Positions 17,486-26,466 of a DNA stretch of 64,000 nt are shown piece after piece. A program made the position numbers and the translations under genes. The notes under the pieces were generated by a model, which was not told the DNA's origin, did no database searches, and saw only the letters and a list, made by a program, of their open reading frames with translations. How positions within the stretch are numbered: the stretch's first letter is position 1; each line of letters starts with the position of its first letter. The DNA comes from Catalinimonas alkaloidigena (GTDB taxonomy: Bacteria > Bacteroidota > Bacteroidia > Cytophagales > Flexibacteraceae): NCBI RefSeq assembly GCF_900100765.1, contig NZ_FNFO01000002.1:744001-808000 (forward strand), read 5' to 3'.

Positions 17486-18520
17486 TTACGACACTGCGCC
17501 TTCCAACAGGCGAATGCTGCCGGTTGCCGCATCGATTTCGGCTTCTACGCCCAGCGGCACCGTAAACTTGTCTTTGATGTGCCCAATCATGCTGCCGCTG
17601 AATGCCGGAATCTGCAACGGGACGATGTGGTCGTCCAACACTTCTTCGAGGGTGAACGACGCGTACCCTTCGCCGGGAGGGCAATCGGAACAGTGGCCGA
17701 ACACAAACCCTTTCAGTCGGGGCAGGATGTCAGCCAGCGCCAGTTGCGTCAGCATACGGTCGATGCGGTAAATCTTTTCTCCAACATCTTCCACGAACAG
17801 AATCGCGTCTTTCCAGTCGGGCAGGTAGGGCGACCCCACAATGGCGGTCAGCACGGTCAGGTTACCACCCAGCAGCCGGCCGCGCACTTTGCCCGGACGC
17901 AACGTGCGAATGCGATTCTCGACTTGCGTGAGGTTATCGCCTTTGTCGGTCGGGTTCTGGTAAATCACGGCCTCACCGTCGAACAAAAGCCGCCGCAGGT
18001 AGTCGACCGAAAAGGCATTCCAGGTGGAAGCGCCCACCGGTCCGTGAAACGTCACCAGCCCTGTTCGGGCCTGGATGCCCAGCAGCAGGGCCGTTACGTC
18101 GCTGTAGCCCATCAGAATTTTGGGGTGGCGTCGGATCAGGTCGTAGTCCAGCAGGGGCAACAGACGGCTGCAACCCCACCCCCCGTGCATGACAAAAACG
18201 GCGTGTACTTCCGGATCGGCAAACATGGCGTGGAGGTCGGCCGCGCGCTCCTCATCAGTGCCGGCCAGGTACCCGTAGCGGCTGCGCAACGATTTGCCTT
18301 CCCGCACCTTTAGTCCCAGCGCCTCAATCGATTCTTTGGCAATCTCCACTTCCTCTTGCAGGAACGCGGCCGTGGCCGGGCACACCAGCCCCACCGTTTG
18401 TCCGGGGCGAAGCCGGGGCGGTTTGAGCAATTTCGGTGGGGGCGACGTAAACCGGAGAAAAGGACTGGCTAGGCCGGCGAGGGTGGCGCTGTGCAGGAAA
18501 CGGCGACGGGACGGAGACAT
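17486..18520 (-). CDS. LD-carboxypeptidase (S66 family), Tat-type signal
   Basis: The product has 344 residues from ATG 18520; an ATG 15 bases upstream is also possible. A twin-arginine-like signal (SPSRRRFLHSATLAGLA) suggests export. The S66 serine is in GYSDVTALL, and the catalytic Glu and His are in FVEDVGEKIYR and FGHCSDCPP. S66 enzymes cut the L,D bond that releases the terminal D-Ala from muropeptide tetrapeptides in murein recycling. An exported form is less usual than the cytosolic LdcA. It is divergent from the dipeptidase gene. Confidence 0.88.
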   Translation of the reverse strand: MSPSRRRFLHSATLAGLASPFLRFTSPPPKLLKPPRLRPGQTVGLVCPATAAFLQEEVEIAKESIEALGLKVREGKSLRSRYGYLAGTDEERAADLHAMFADPEVHAVFVMHGGWGCSRLLPLLDYDLIRRHPKILMGYSDVTALLLGIQARTGLVTFHGPVGASTWNAFSVDYLRRLLFDGEAVIYQNPTDKGDNLTQVENRIRTLRPGKVRGRLLGGNLTVLTAIVGSPYLPDWKDAILFVEDVGEKIYRIDRMLTQLALADILPRLKGFVFGHCSDCPPGEGYASFTLEEVLDDHIVPLQIPAFSGSMIGHIKDKFTVPLGVEAEIDAATGSIRLLEGAVS

Positions 18521-18576
18521 TTGGGAACTCAGCATGGAGCGGTTAAATTACCCCGCATCTACCAAAACCACGTCGC

Positions 18577-19359
18577 TTGAAGTCTATTTTCTATGGTCTG
18601 TGTGTGGCTGCGCTGTTGACCGGACTGGCGGGCTGCCGCTCCGGGGAGGAAACGCCGCCCGCCGAAACGCCGCCTTCTCTCGATACTACTACTGCCATGA
18701 CGCCGGATCGCTCCGTCGACATCGTCGCTGAAGCGGATACCGTGCCGCTGTCGGAATACGAACGACTGATGCAGCAACTGGGGCTGGTACAAGTCCAGTC
18801 GCTCGATTCGTCCATCCGGGTCGACTTGAAGTATTCCACGACCGACAACTTTGTGGGCGTAGACGTGTACGGCGATCTGGATGATGCTTATTTGCAGGAG
18901 GAGCCCGCCCGCCGCCTGGTGGAAGCGCAGCGCCTGTTGCACGAGCGCCATCCGGACTACCACCTGTTGATTTACGACGCGGCCCGCCCGCGACAGGTCC
19001 AGTGGATTTTGTGGGATACGTTGCAAAAGCCGGAAGCCGACAAACCGAAGTATGTCGCTGACCCACGCAAGGGCTCCATTCACAACTTCGGGGCGGCGGT
19101 AGACCTGACCATCGTCGGTGCCGACGGAAAGCCGCTCGACATGGGAACGGGCTACGACCATTTCGGCATTCTGGCGTTTCCGTACCACGAAGACTCCCTC
19201 CTGAAATCCGGCCAACTCACGGAAACGCAGATCGCCAACCGGCACCTGTTGCGAGAGGTAATGCAAGCCGCGGGCTTTTCGCCCATCACCTCCGAATGGT
19301 GGCATTTCGATGCCTTCTCGCGGGCCGAAGCCCGCCGTCGCTACCCCATCATCGAGTAG
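18577..19359 (+). CDS. D-alanyl-D-alanine dipeptidase (VanX/DdpX family) lipoprotein
   Basis: The product has 260 residues from a TTG start that immediately precedes a lipoprotein signal (lipobox LAGC at about residues 17-20). The M15D zinc site is complete: SIHNFGAAVDLT supplies His and Asp, and EWWHFD supplies the catalytic Glu and the third ligand. The enzyme cuts D-Ala-D-Ala. Without other van genes nearby, nutrient scavenging from peptidoglycan is more likely than vancomycin resistance. Confidence 0.88.
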   Translation: MKSIFYGLCVAALLTGLAGCRSGEETPPAETPPSLDTTTAMTPDRSVDIVAEADTVPLSEYERLMQQLGLVQVQSLDSSIRVDLKYSTTDNFVGVDVYGDLDDAYLQEEPARRLVEAQRLLHERHPDYHLLIYDAARPRQVQWILWDTLQKPEADKPKYVADPRKGSIHNFGAAVDLTIVGADGKPLDMGTGYDHFGILAFPYHEDSLLKSGQLTETQIANRHLLREVMQAAGFSPITSEWWHFDAFSRAEARRRYPIIE

Positions 19360-19453
19360 GCAATGCGGGTAGAGCGCATCCAGGCATAAGCGGTACTTTC
19401 ATAAAGCTATCTGTTCCTCCATTCTCTTCTCTATCAGTTTTTCCCCACTACCC

Positions 19454-20872
19454 ATGCGTTTGATTCTGTTACTGGCCTGTCTGTTTCCCGTGTTTGGGAG
19501 TGTGGCGCAACCGCAACGGCTGAGCGTCAGCAAGAATCAGCGATTTCTGGTGCGCGAAGACGGTACGCCTTTCTTCTGGCTGGGCGACACGGCCTGGGAA
19601 CTGTTCCATCGGCTGGACCGTGAACAGGCCGACCGGTACCTGCAACGTCGGGCAGAACAGGGCTTCACCGTTGTGCAGGCGGTGGCGCTGGCGGAACTCG
19701 ACGGGTTGCACGCGCCCAATGCGTACGGCGATGTGCCGCTGCGGGACGACGATCCTACCCAGCCCCTGACCACACCCGGCAACGCACCGGACGATACAAC
19801 GCAGTACGACTACTGGGACCATGTCGACTGGATGGTGGACCGGGCCGCCGCCCTGGGACTTTACGTGGGGCTGTTGCCGACGTGGGGCGATAAGGTGTTT
19901 AAAAACAGCTGGGGTACCGGTCCCGAGATCTTTACGCCCGAGAATGCCCGCGCGTACGGGGCGTGGATTGGCCGCCGCTACGCCGACCGGCCTAACCTCA
20001 TCTGGATCATCGGCGGAGACCGTAACCCACGCGCTAATGCGGACGATCTGGCGATCTGGCGGGCGCTGGCCGAAGGCGTGGAACAGGGCGTAGGGGGGAG
20101 GGACAAGGCGCTGCTGACGTTCCATCCGCAACCGACCGAGCACGGTTCTTCTTCCAACTGGTTTCAGCAGGATGCCTGGCTGGATTTCAACATGCACCAG
20201 ACCGGCCACTGCCGCGACCTGCCCGTATACGACCGGATGCAGGAAGATTACGCGCTGACGCCCGTCAAGCCCACCCTGAACGGCGAGCCGATTTACGAGG
20301 ACCATCCCGTTTGCTTCAACGCAGCTGAAAACGGCTATTCGTACGCGTCCGACATCCGCAAAGCCGCTTACCTGAGTTTGTTTGCGGGGGCGTTTGGCCA
20401 TACGTACGGATGTCACAACGTCTGGCAGATGTGGGCCCCCGGTCGCACGCCCGTCAACGGTCCGCTCAAACCCTGGTATGAGTCACTCGACCTGCCCGGC
20501 GCGGTCGATTTACATCACGTCCGTTGGTTGCTGGAGTCCCGCCCGATGCTCGACCGGGTGCCCGATCCGCTTTTGCTGGCGTCTGAGCCGGGGTCCGCTG
20601 CCGAACGCGTGCAGGCCACCCGGGGCCGCGACTATGCTTTTGTCTACTCAGCGGCCGGGCGGCCGTTCACCGTCAACATGGGCCTGATCCGGGGGCGGCA
20701 GGTGCGGGCGACCTGGTATGATCCCCGGACAGGGCGAGCCTTGCCTGCGGAAACCTTGCCGAACCGAGGTACCAACGCGTTTGTGCCGCCCAGTGCTGGA
20801 CTAGGCCAAGACTGGGTATTGATCCTCGACGATGTTGCGCAAGATTATCCCCTGCCGCAACAACAAAAGTAG
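19454..20872 (+). CDS. Glycoside hydrolase, GH140/DUF4038-type
   Basis: The product has 472 residues with a signal peptide (MRLILLLACLFPVFGSVA). The TIM-barrel part has the family patterns WLGDTAWELFHRL near the N-terminus and RPNLIWIIGGDRNPR mid-protein. A small C-terminal beta domain (about 375-465) starts after residue 370. Relatives include enzymes acting on apiose-containing pectin side chains. The substrate here is not known. It is followed 20 bp later by the methyltransferase gene, so the two are probably co-transcribed. Confidence 0.85.
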   Translation: MRLILLLACLFPVFGSVAQPQRLSVSKNQRFLVREDGTPFFWLGDTAWELFHRLDREQADRYLQRRAEQGFTVVQAVALAELDGLHAPNAYGDVPLRDDDPTQPLTTPGNAPDDTTQYDYWDHVDWMVDRAAALGLYVGLLPTWGDKVFKNSWGTGPEIFTPENARAYGAWIGRRYADRPNLIWIIGGDRNPRANADDLAIWRALAEGVEQGVGGRDKALLTFHPQPTEHGSSSNWFQQDAWLDFNMHQTGHCRDLPVYDRMQEDYALTPVKPTLNGEPIYEDHPVCFNAAENGYSYASDIRKAAYLSLFAGAFGHTYGCHNVWQMWAPGRTPVNGPLKPWYESLDLPGAVDLHHVRWLLESRPMLDRVPDPLLLASEPGSAAERVQATRGRDYAFVYSAAGRPFTVNMGLIRGRQVRATWYDPRTGRALPAETLPNRGTNAFVPPSAGLGQDWVLILDDVAQDYPLPQQQK

Positions 20873-20892
20873 GACGCGGTAGTTATGGGGGT

Positions 20893-21624
20893 ATGCAGAA
20901 AACGCCTTCGTTTTACGGGCTGATCGTCTGGAGTTGTCTGTTGGGCGGCTGTTCGCAGGCGCAACAGGCCCAACGCGCAGAGACCGACACGCTGTACAGG
21001 TACCGGGAGGCCATGCCCGACGGCATCGGCAAATGGTACCAGGGGCGCGAGATTGCGCACGTGATGGGACACCAGGGCGCGGGCTGGCTGGAACGCTCCG
21101 AGCGGGAGGAAGAAGAACGGACCGATCTGCTGATGGATGCGCTGGACCTGGCACCGGACGCCGTCGTGGCCGACATCGGGGCGGGGACGGGCTATTTTAC
21201 GTTCCGACTGGCGCGTCGGGTACCGCAGGGGCGCGTGCTGGCCGTGGACATCCAGCCGGAGATGATTGCCTACCTCAACGAAAAAAAGGAGGAACAGCGG
21301 GCCGCAAACGTCACGCCGATTCTGGGTACCATCACCCAGCCCCGTCTACCGACCGATCGTGTCGATCTGGTCTTGCTGGTGGATGCGTACCACGAGTTTT
21401 CCCATCCCTACGAGATGATGGCGGCACTGGCGCAGAGCCTCGCCCCGAACGGAAAAATTGCCTTAGTCGAGTACCGGGCCGAAGATCCGAGTGTGCCCAT
21501 CAAGCCGCTTCACAAAATGTCGGAAGCGCAGGCACAGAAGGAAATGGCCCAGGTCGGGCTGCAACTGCTCGAAAACAAAGACTTGTTGCCCCAGCAGCAC
21601 CTGATGTTGTTCGGACTGCCTTAA
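20893..21624 (+). CDS. Class I SAM-dependent methyltransferase with lipoprotein signal
   Basis: The product has 243 residues. The SAM-binding motif is DIGAGTGYFTFRLA, followed by AVDIQPEM and the post-motif LLVDAYHEF. The N-terminus (MQKTPSFYGLIVWSCLLGGC) is a good lipobox, so the enzyme appears to be exported and lipid-anchored, which is unusual because SAM is cytoplasmic. The fold is clear but the substrate is unknown. It lies 20 bp after the GH140-like gene. Confidence 0.85.
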   Translation: MQKTPSFYGLIVWSCLLGGCSQAQQAQRAETDTLYRYREAMPDGIGKWYQGREIAHVMGHQGAGWLERSEREEEERTDLLMDALDLAPDAVVADIGAGTGYFTFRLARRVPQGRVLAVDIQPEMIAYLNEKKEEQRAANVTPILGTITQPRLPTDRVDLVLLVDAYHEFSHPYEMMAALAQSLAPNGKIALVEYRAEDPSVPIKPLHKMSEAQAQKEMAQVGLQLLENKDLLPQQHLMLFGLP

Positions 21625-21778
21625 CGGCGGGTTGGCGTTCGGTCGGCTGTTTGGCACCGTTGGCCGAGTAGAACGGGCAACCTATATCGACTTGCTGAAA
21701 ATAACGCGCCGAGGGTGAATGTATTGGCCGAAACCCGTGTTACTCTCTAGCGCTATACTCTCATTTCTCCCCCTTACC

Positions 21779-22114
21779 ATGTCTATCTTCTGCTTTCGTT
21801 CCTTTCTGGAAGCCGCCGGGCTGCGCGGATCGCGCGACACCGACACACAATCGTATGTATCGGAAGAATTGGGCGTGCGGATCGACATCGTAGAATCGGC
21901 CGTGCGGGTTATCAATACCCAGCCTGCCAAGCGGCTGGGCCGGACGCTGGTGTCGGTCGTAAAGCTGCCGCAGACCTTCGAAGATGCTATGCGCCTGATG
22001 CGCGTGAACGAAATCGGGTGGTTTATGAAGCTGAAAAAAGCGGAACTCCAGGCGCTTCAACTGGCCGCCGAGTTGCGGCTTCCTTTCCTGACCGCCCGCC
22101 CCGCGCTGGCGTAA
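21779..22114 (+). CDS. Small protein of unknown function
   Basis: The product has 111 residues from ATG 21779; the frame is open to 21719, but the extra residues look non-coding. It is a compact helical-looking protein with LGVRIDIVESAVRVIN and TFEDAMRLMRVNEIGW. I do not recognise the family. It starts 154 bp after the methyltransferase and converges on pncA, with only one base between the two ends. Confidence 0.6.
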   Translation: MSIFCFRSFLEAAGLRGSRDTDTQSYVSEELGVRIDIVESAVRVINTQPAKRLGRTLVSVVKLPQTFEDAMRLMRVNEIGWFMKLKKAELQALQLAAELRLPFLTARPALA

Positions 22115-22115
22115 G

Positions 22116-22745
22116 CTAGGCCATTTGCGCCAGCACGTCGTGGCTGGTCAGCAGTTCTACTCCCTTCGCTTTTAATTCGGCCAGCGCCTTTTCGGTATCG
22201 TCAGGTTGCAGGTTGACGCCTCGCGTAGCGTCGGTGATCAGATGAGCTTTGAAGCCATCGCGCACGGCATCCAACGCAGTGAACTTGACGCAGTAATCGG
22301 CGGCCAGGCCGGTCAGGTACAAGTCGGTTACACCTTTGCTTTTCAGGTAATCGGTCAGGCCGGTCGCTTTGCGGTGACCGTTGTCGTAAAAGCCGCTGTA
22401 ACTGTCGATGGTCGGGTCGGTGCCTTTCTGAAAAACTTCCTGAATCGGTTCCTGATCGAGCTCCTGCGCCAGGGCGGCCCCTTCCGAGTGTTGTACGCAA
22501 TGGACAGGCCAAAGTACCTGCGACAGGCCGTGCAGGTCGATGACCTCTCCGGGATGCTTGTCGGCGTGGTTGGCCGCGAAACTACCGTGGTCGGCGGGGT
22601 GCCAGTCCTGCGTGGCCACCACCAGGTCGAAATGCGGTTGCAGTCGATTGATGATGGAAATAACCTGATCGCCTTTGGTCACGGCCAGCGCGCCGCCCGG
22701 CAAAAAATCATACTGAATATCGACAATGATAAGGGCTTTCTTCAT
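22116..22745 (-). CDS. pncA: Bifunctional nicotinamidase/pyrazinamidase
   Basis: The product has 209 residues from ATG 22745; in-frame codons upstream encode nothing family-like. The catalytic Asp is in IIVDIQYDF and the nucleophilic Cys in GLAADYCVKFT. The metal site is DWHPADHGSF. The enzyme hydrolyses nicotinamide to nicotinic acid for NAD salvage. nadD lies elsewhere in this window (37607) but is not linked to it. Confidence 0.95.
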   Translation of the reverse strand: MKKALIIVDIQYDFLPGGALAVTKGDQVISIINRLQPHFDLVVATQDWHPADHGSFAANHADKHPGEVIDLHGLSQVLWPVHCVQHSEGAALAQELDQEPIQEVFQKGTDPTIDSYSGFYDNGHRKATGLTDYLKSKGVTDLYLTGLAADYCVKFTALDAVRDGFKAHLITDATRGVNLQPDDTEKALAELKAKGVELLTSHDVLAQMA

Positions 22746-22924
22746 GGAAAGGTCGTAGTTACGAGGTGCAGGCAAAAGTAAAAAAGCCTCGCCACTTTTG
22801 TCTGACATGCTCCAGGTCGGTCAGGCCACGGCCGGATACAACAAAGACTCGACAGGAAACCCGCCGAGCCTTCGTTTTTAGCAACAATCCAATTGATCGT
22901 TTGGTCGAAAATCGACCCTTTTCT

Positions 22925-24253
22925 TTAAAAGTAAATCTGGTACTGCGCCGTGACTTGACTGCGCCGCCCGGTGGCGACACCCGCCCGGGTGAAAAGCGGA
23001 CGATTTTGCCAGTCGAGAGTGATTTTGGACGTATGGCCTTTCAACAGCCAGTTAACCCCCAGGTTGGTAACAGCCATGCCATCTTGCAGCCGGTCGTAGT
23101 CGGCGTACATCAAGGCAAAGTAGGGTTGTAGTGCGCCCTGGTCGTCGCCCAGCCACGTGCGGGGCGTCAGGTAGCCCACCTGTGCGTAATAAACCTGACC
23201 GGTCCCGTACATAGGAAAGGCGTTTCCGGCACCCGCCAGCGTAGCCTGATGGGCCACCACGCCGTTCGCGGGATTCATCACGCCGGTCATGCGGAGGTAG
23301 CCCGGCCCGTAATCGTAATGAGAGAAACTGGCGTAGGCCGTCAGCGCTGTGCCCGCACTGGGGTTGAGCGGGGTATCGTAAAACACATCCACGGCCCACA
23401 GCCGCAGATCGGTAGACACCGTATCGCCCACTCCGCTGCCGGTGCGTTGGCGGTGCCACATGGCGTCGGGCTGTGCGATGAAGCCGGCCCCGAGGTTGAA
23501 AACCCGTTTGGTGCCCAGGTACGATCCCGTCATGTAGGGCGTCGTGTTGCCTTCCTGGTCCAGAAACTGGTACATGAAATACCCCTGGTATTGCTTTTTC
23601 GGAGGACGCTGCGAGAAGTTGGAAAACGTGCTGTCGAGTGCGGTAAAAAGGTTCGACGTTTGGATGGGCATGGGCTGCGTCAGCGCCAGCCGGTAGTCCA
23701 ACTTGCCCGCCTTTCCTTTGGCGTACAAGCTCAGCTTGCGCAAAAACTCGTCGGTTGCGTCGTTGGTGGCCTGTTGGTACAGCGGAGCGTCCATGCCCAG
23801 AATTGACCCTACGCTGGGCGACGCAAAGCGCGATAAACCGCTCCAGGCCGTTAGCCCGGCGCCCACGGAAACGTAGCCCGGTGCCAGGGCATATTCGGTC
23901 AGCGCATCGTGAAAGAAGGCGCCCACCTTGCGGCTCGAAAGATAATTGAAGTTGTTTTGGCCGAATTGTGTGTAGAAGAAAATCCGGTCGGTCAGCTGGC
24001 CGTACAGTTGCAGGCGCGTGCGGCGCAGCCCGATGTCGAACGTTTCCGCTTTGGGAGTGCCAAAGACCGTGGTGCCGGGATTGCTCTGGTTGTAGCGTAC
24101 CCACGTCTGGTTGAGAAACGTGGCTTTCACGTAGTGTGATCCGTCGTTGTTCAGGTGCAGTCGGATCTCCTTTTTTTCGGAAGCAGTGGTTTGGGCCACA
24201 ACGGCGTCCGTCATCGACATCAACCCACTTATAAGAACGAGAAGTTTCTTCAT
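22925..24253 (-). CDS. Outer membrane porin
   Basis: The product has 442 residues with a signal peptide (about 1-20). The rest is an alternating beta-strand barrel ending in an aromatic C-terminus (QYQIYF). The patterns RRTRLQLYGQLTDRIFFYTQ and GVNWLLKGHTSKITLDWQ resemble anion-type porins of Bacteroidota. It lies 309 bp after sulP on the same strand, suggesting that the two handle the same anions across the outer and inner membranes. Confidence 0.85.
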   Translation of the reverse strand: MKKLLVLISGLMSMTDAVVAQTTASEKKEIRLHLNNDGSHYVKATFLNQTWVRYNQSNPGTTVFGTPKAETFDIGLRRTRLQLYGQLTDRIFFYTQFGQNNFNYLSSRKVGAFFHDALTEYALAPGYVSVGAGLTAWSGLSRFASPSVGSILGMDAPLYQQATNDATDEFLRKLSLYAKGKAGKLDYRLALTQPMPIQTSNLFTALDSTFSNFSQRPPKKQYQGYFMYQFLDQEGNTTPYMTGSYLGTKRVFNLGAGFIAQPDAMWHRQRTGSGVGDTVSTDLRLWAVDVFYDTPLNPSAGTALTAYASFSHYDYGPGYLRMTGVMNPANGVVAHQATLAGAGNAFPMYGTGQVYYAQVGYLTPRTWLGDDQGALQPYFALMYADYDRLQDGMAVTNLGVNWLLKGHTSKITLDWQNRPLFTRAGVATGRRSQVTAQYQIYF

Positions 24254-24562
24254 GCAGTGTTGTCAAGCTGCCTTCGGAGCGGGCGGCACCGTACCGCCTC
24301 TTCGCTAGATTTCCTCCAATTGGCCGTAAGAAATATCCGGAAGTCGGTGCGCCGTTTTCCCGTTGCGTGGTGGCCGGGTTGCCGTTGGCAGACGTGCCCA
24401 AGACCCGCGCCGGACGGTAGCGACGCGACCTCCAGACCATTGATGGCCAGCAATATAGACCTTTATGTACACCCATGTTCTACAATCGTTTTTAAAACCC
24501 GTTCTGTGCCTGGAGGTCGTGATGGCTCCCAACGGCCTGCGCCACCGGGAGCATCACGAAAC
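24254..24562. other. Spacer between sulP and the porin gene
   Basis: There is no convincing gene here. The notable element is a hairpin directly after the sulP stop codon, with arms 24517-24530 and 24547-24559 (13-14 pairs with one bulged G). It has no T-run after it on the minus strand, so it looks more like an mRNA 3'-end stabiliser than an intrinsic terminator. Confidence 0.55.
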
Positions 24563-26221
24563 TCAGGGGGTGGTGAGTGGGTCGGCGGTATTCGTTTTTT
24601 TGCGACGCGTTGCCGTAGGATGATCGGAAACGGGCTGGTGATCGTCCATGCCCACGACTTCGACGCGGCCACCTTTGAACGTATAGTCGGCTTCGAACCG
24701 ATGCAAATGCTCCATAAACGTGTGGTCGACCACACGCGTCTGTGAAAAATCCAGCAGGACGCGCTTCCCACTCGGAATGGCGTCGAGGCGCTTTTTGAAC
24801 CACAGGTAATTGCTGAATACCGCGGCCCGCTGCACTTTGATGTGTACCGTGTCGGGTTGACTGACGTCGACCAGAACGCTCGACCAAAACAGCGAACGCA
24901 GCGAAGCGCCCGACGTGAGGTGGATCAGAATTTTCACCAGAATTCCCGCGCCGATGCCCACCAGCAGGTCGGTCGCCAGCGTCACAATGACCGTGGTACA
25001 GTAAATGGCCAGTTGCTCGGGACCCACCTGGTACGCTTTGGCGAACGCCCGTGGGGACGCCAGCCGGTAGCCCGTGTAGATGAGCAGTGCCGCCAGCGCG
25101 GCCAGTGGAATCTGATGAATCAGCCGGGGCAGGAAGGCCACAAACAGGAGCAGAAAAGCGCCGTGGAAGAAGTTGGCCCATCGGGTACGGGCTCCGCTGT
25201 GGAGGTTGGCCGAACTGCGCACCACCTCCGAAATCATGGGCAGCGCCCCTACTAAGCCGCATAGCGCATTGCCCAGCCCTATGGCAAACAGATCTTTGCT
25301 CAGACGCGATTTTCGTTGGTACGGGTCAAGGGCGTCGATGGCTTTCACCGTCAGCAGCGATTCCAAACTTCCCACCAGCGCCAGCATGAACACGTACTTC
25401 CAGGTGGCAAAATCGCCCAGCTTGCCGAAATCAGGGAACACCAGCCCTTCGGTAATGCGGTCGGGCAGGGTGATCAGAAACTCTGGTCCCAGGGTGTATT
25501 CGTGGTGATCGAGAAATAGATACTTGTGTGCGTGGGCCAGGTCGAAGTAGAACCCCAGCGGAACAGCGACCAGAATCACCAGCATGGGGGCGGGCATCAG
25601 GCGGGCGTACCGGTTGTTGAGCAACGGCACGCCTATCAGTATCGCCAGACTGACTACGCCGATGATGGCGACCTCGGGATTCATGTCGGCTAAGAAACGC
25701 GGCAGGTTCAGCACCAGGTCGAACGGCGACTGGCTTCCGGGCGAAGCACCCAACAGCACCGGAATTTGTTTGGCCATGATCCGGATGCCGATGGCGGCCA
25801 GCATGCCGTGCACAGCCGAAGCGGGAAAAAAATCCCCAAACTGCCCGGCCTTCACCAGACTGAAGGCGACCTGGACAAGCCCGGCGACGACGATTACGGC
25901 CAGCGCATAGCGATAGCCTGTCAGGAGGTGGCCCTGCCCCAGCGTATCTACCGCCCCCGCCATGATTGCGATCAGCCCCACGGCCGGCCCTTTGATGGTG
26001 AGTTGCGCGTCGGAAAAGAACGTTATCAGCACGCCGCCGATCACCGCCGTCATCAGACCGGCCATGGGCGGAAACCCCGATGCTATGGCAATGCCCAGGC
26101 TCAGAGGCAACACGATCAGAAACACCAGCAGGCCCGACACCAGATCCGCTCTCCAGGTCTGCTGAAACCCCGCCCAGCCTGCCGGGGGTGCTACGAGAAT
26201 CGTTTCTGTGTGAACCGACAT
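24563..26221 (-). CDS. SulP family anion transporter with STAS domain
   Basis: The product has 552 residues from ATG 26221 and about 10-12 membrane segments. The start DLVSGLLVFLIVLPLSLGIA is typical of SulP. A STAS domain follows after about residue 430 (TVHIKVQRAAVFSNYLWFKK to VEVVGMDD). The family carries sulfate, bicarbonate or other anions. The substrate here is not certain. A structured leader element (26364-26431) lies upstream. Confidence 0.92.
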   Translation of the reverse strand: MSVHTETILVAPPAGWAGFQQTWRADLVSGLLVFLIVLPLSLGIAIASGFPPMAGLMTAVIGGVLITFFSDAQLTIKGPAVGLIAIMAGAVDTLGQGHLLTGYRYALAVIVVAGLVQVAFSLVKAGQFGDFFPASAVHGMLAAIGIRIMAKQIPVLLGASPGSQSPFDLVLNLPRFLADMNPEVAIIGVVSLAILIGVPLLNNRYARLMPAPMLVILVAVPLGFYFDLAHAHKYLFLDHHEYTLGPEFLITLPDRITEGLVFPDFGKLGDFATWKYVFMLALVGSLESLLTVKAIDALDPYQRKSRLSKDLFAIGLGNALCGLVGALPMISEVVRSSANLHSGARTRWANFFHGAFLLLFVAFLPRLIHQIPLAALAALLIYTGYRLASPRAFAKAYQVGPEQLAIYCTTVIVTLATDLLVGIGAGILVKILIHLTSGASLRSLFWSSVLVDVSQPDTVHIKVQRAAVFSNYLWFKKRLDAIPSGKRVLLDFSQTRVVDHTFMEHLHRFEADYTFKGGRVEVVGMDDHQPVSDHPTATRRKKTNTADPLTTP

Positions 26222-26363
26222 AGAATTTACAGAGGAGGTTACGATGAAAGCAAATCGAGGCGACCGCCCTGGCGGAAGCCACCGTTCGGGTGGAGGCATC
26301 GGGTCAATCCCAACGGCCGAGCGCTGCGGGCTTAGCGTTTTCCAGAAAAGTCAGCGATCCTTT

Positions 26364-26431
26364 GGTGCCTCTTCGGAAGGAAGAGACCCGTGGGGCGAAC
26401 GGCGGATGGGTCTCTTGTGCCCCATAGCACC
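26364..26431 (-). other. Candidate structured RNA element upstream of sulP
   Basis: Three sets of arms interlock: GGTGC/GCACC outside, AGAGACCC/GGGTCTCT inside, and TGGGG/CCCCA joining the inner loop to the flank in pseudoknot topology. A rival hairpin CTCTTC/GAAGAG (26369-26374/26380-26385) shares bases with the inner stem. The element is 143 to 210 bases upstream of the sulP start. It could be a regulatory leader or a repeat. Confidence 0.35.
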
Positions 26432-26466
26432 GTGATAAACGTTGAGGCGAGACGTATCGCGTTTCG

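Noticed and set aside
26364-26431. A SAM, TPP or cobalamin riboswitch upstream of sulP
   Set aside because: None of the conserved core sequences of these classes appears. Only interlocking stems are seen, so the class is left open.
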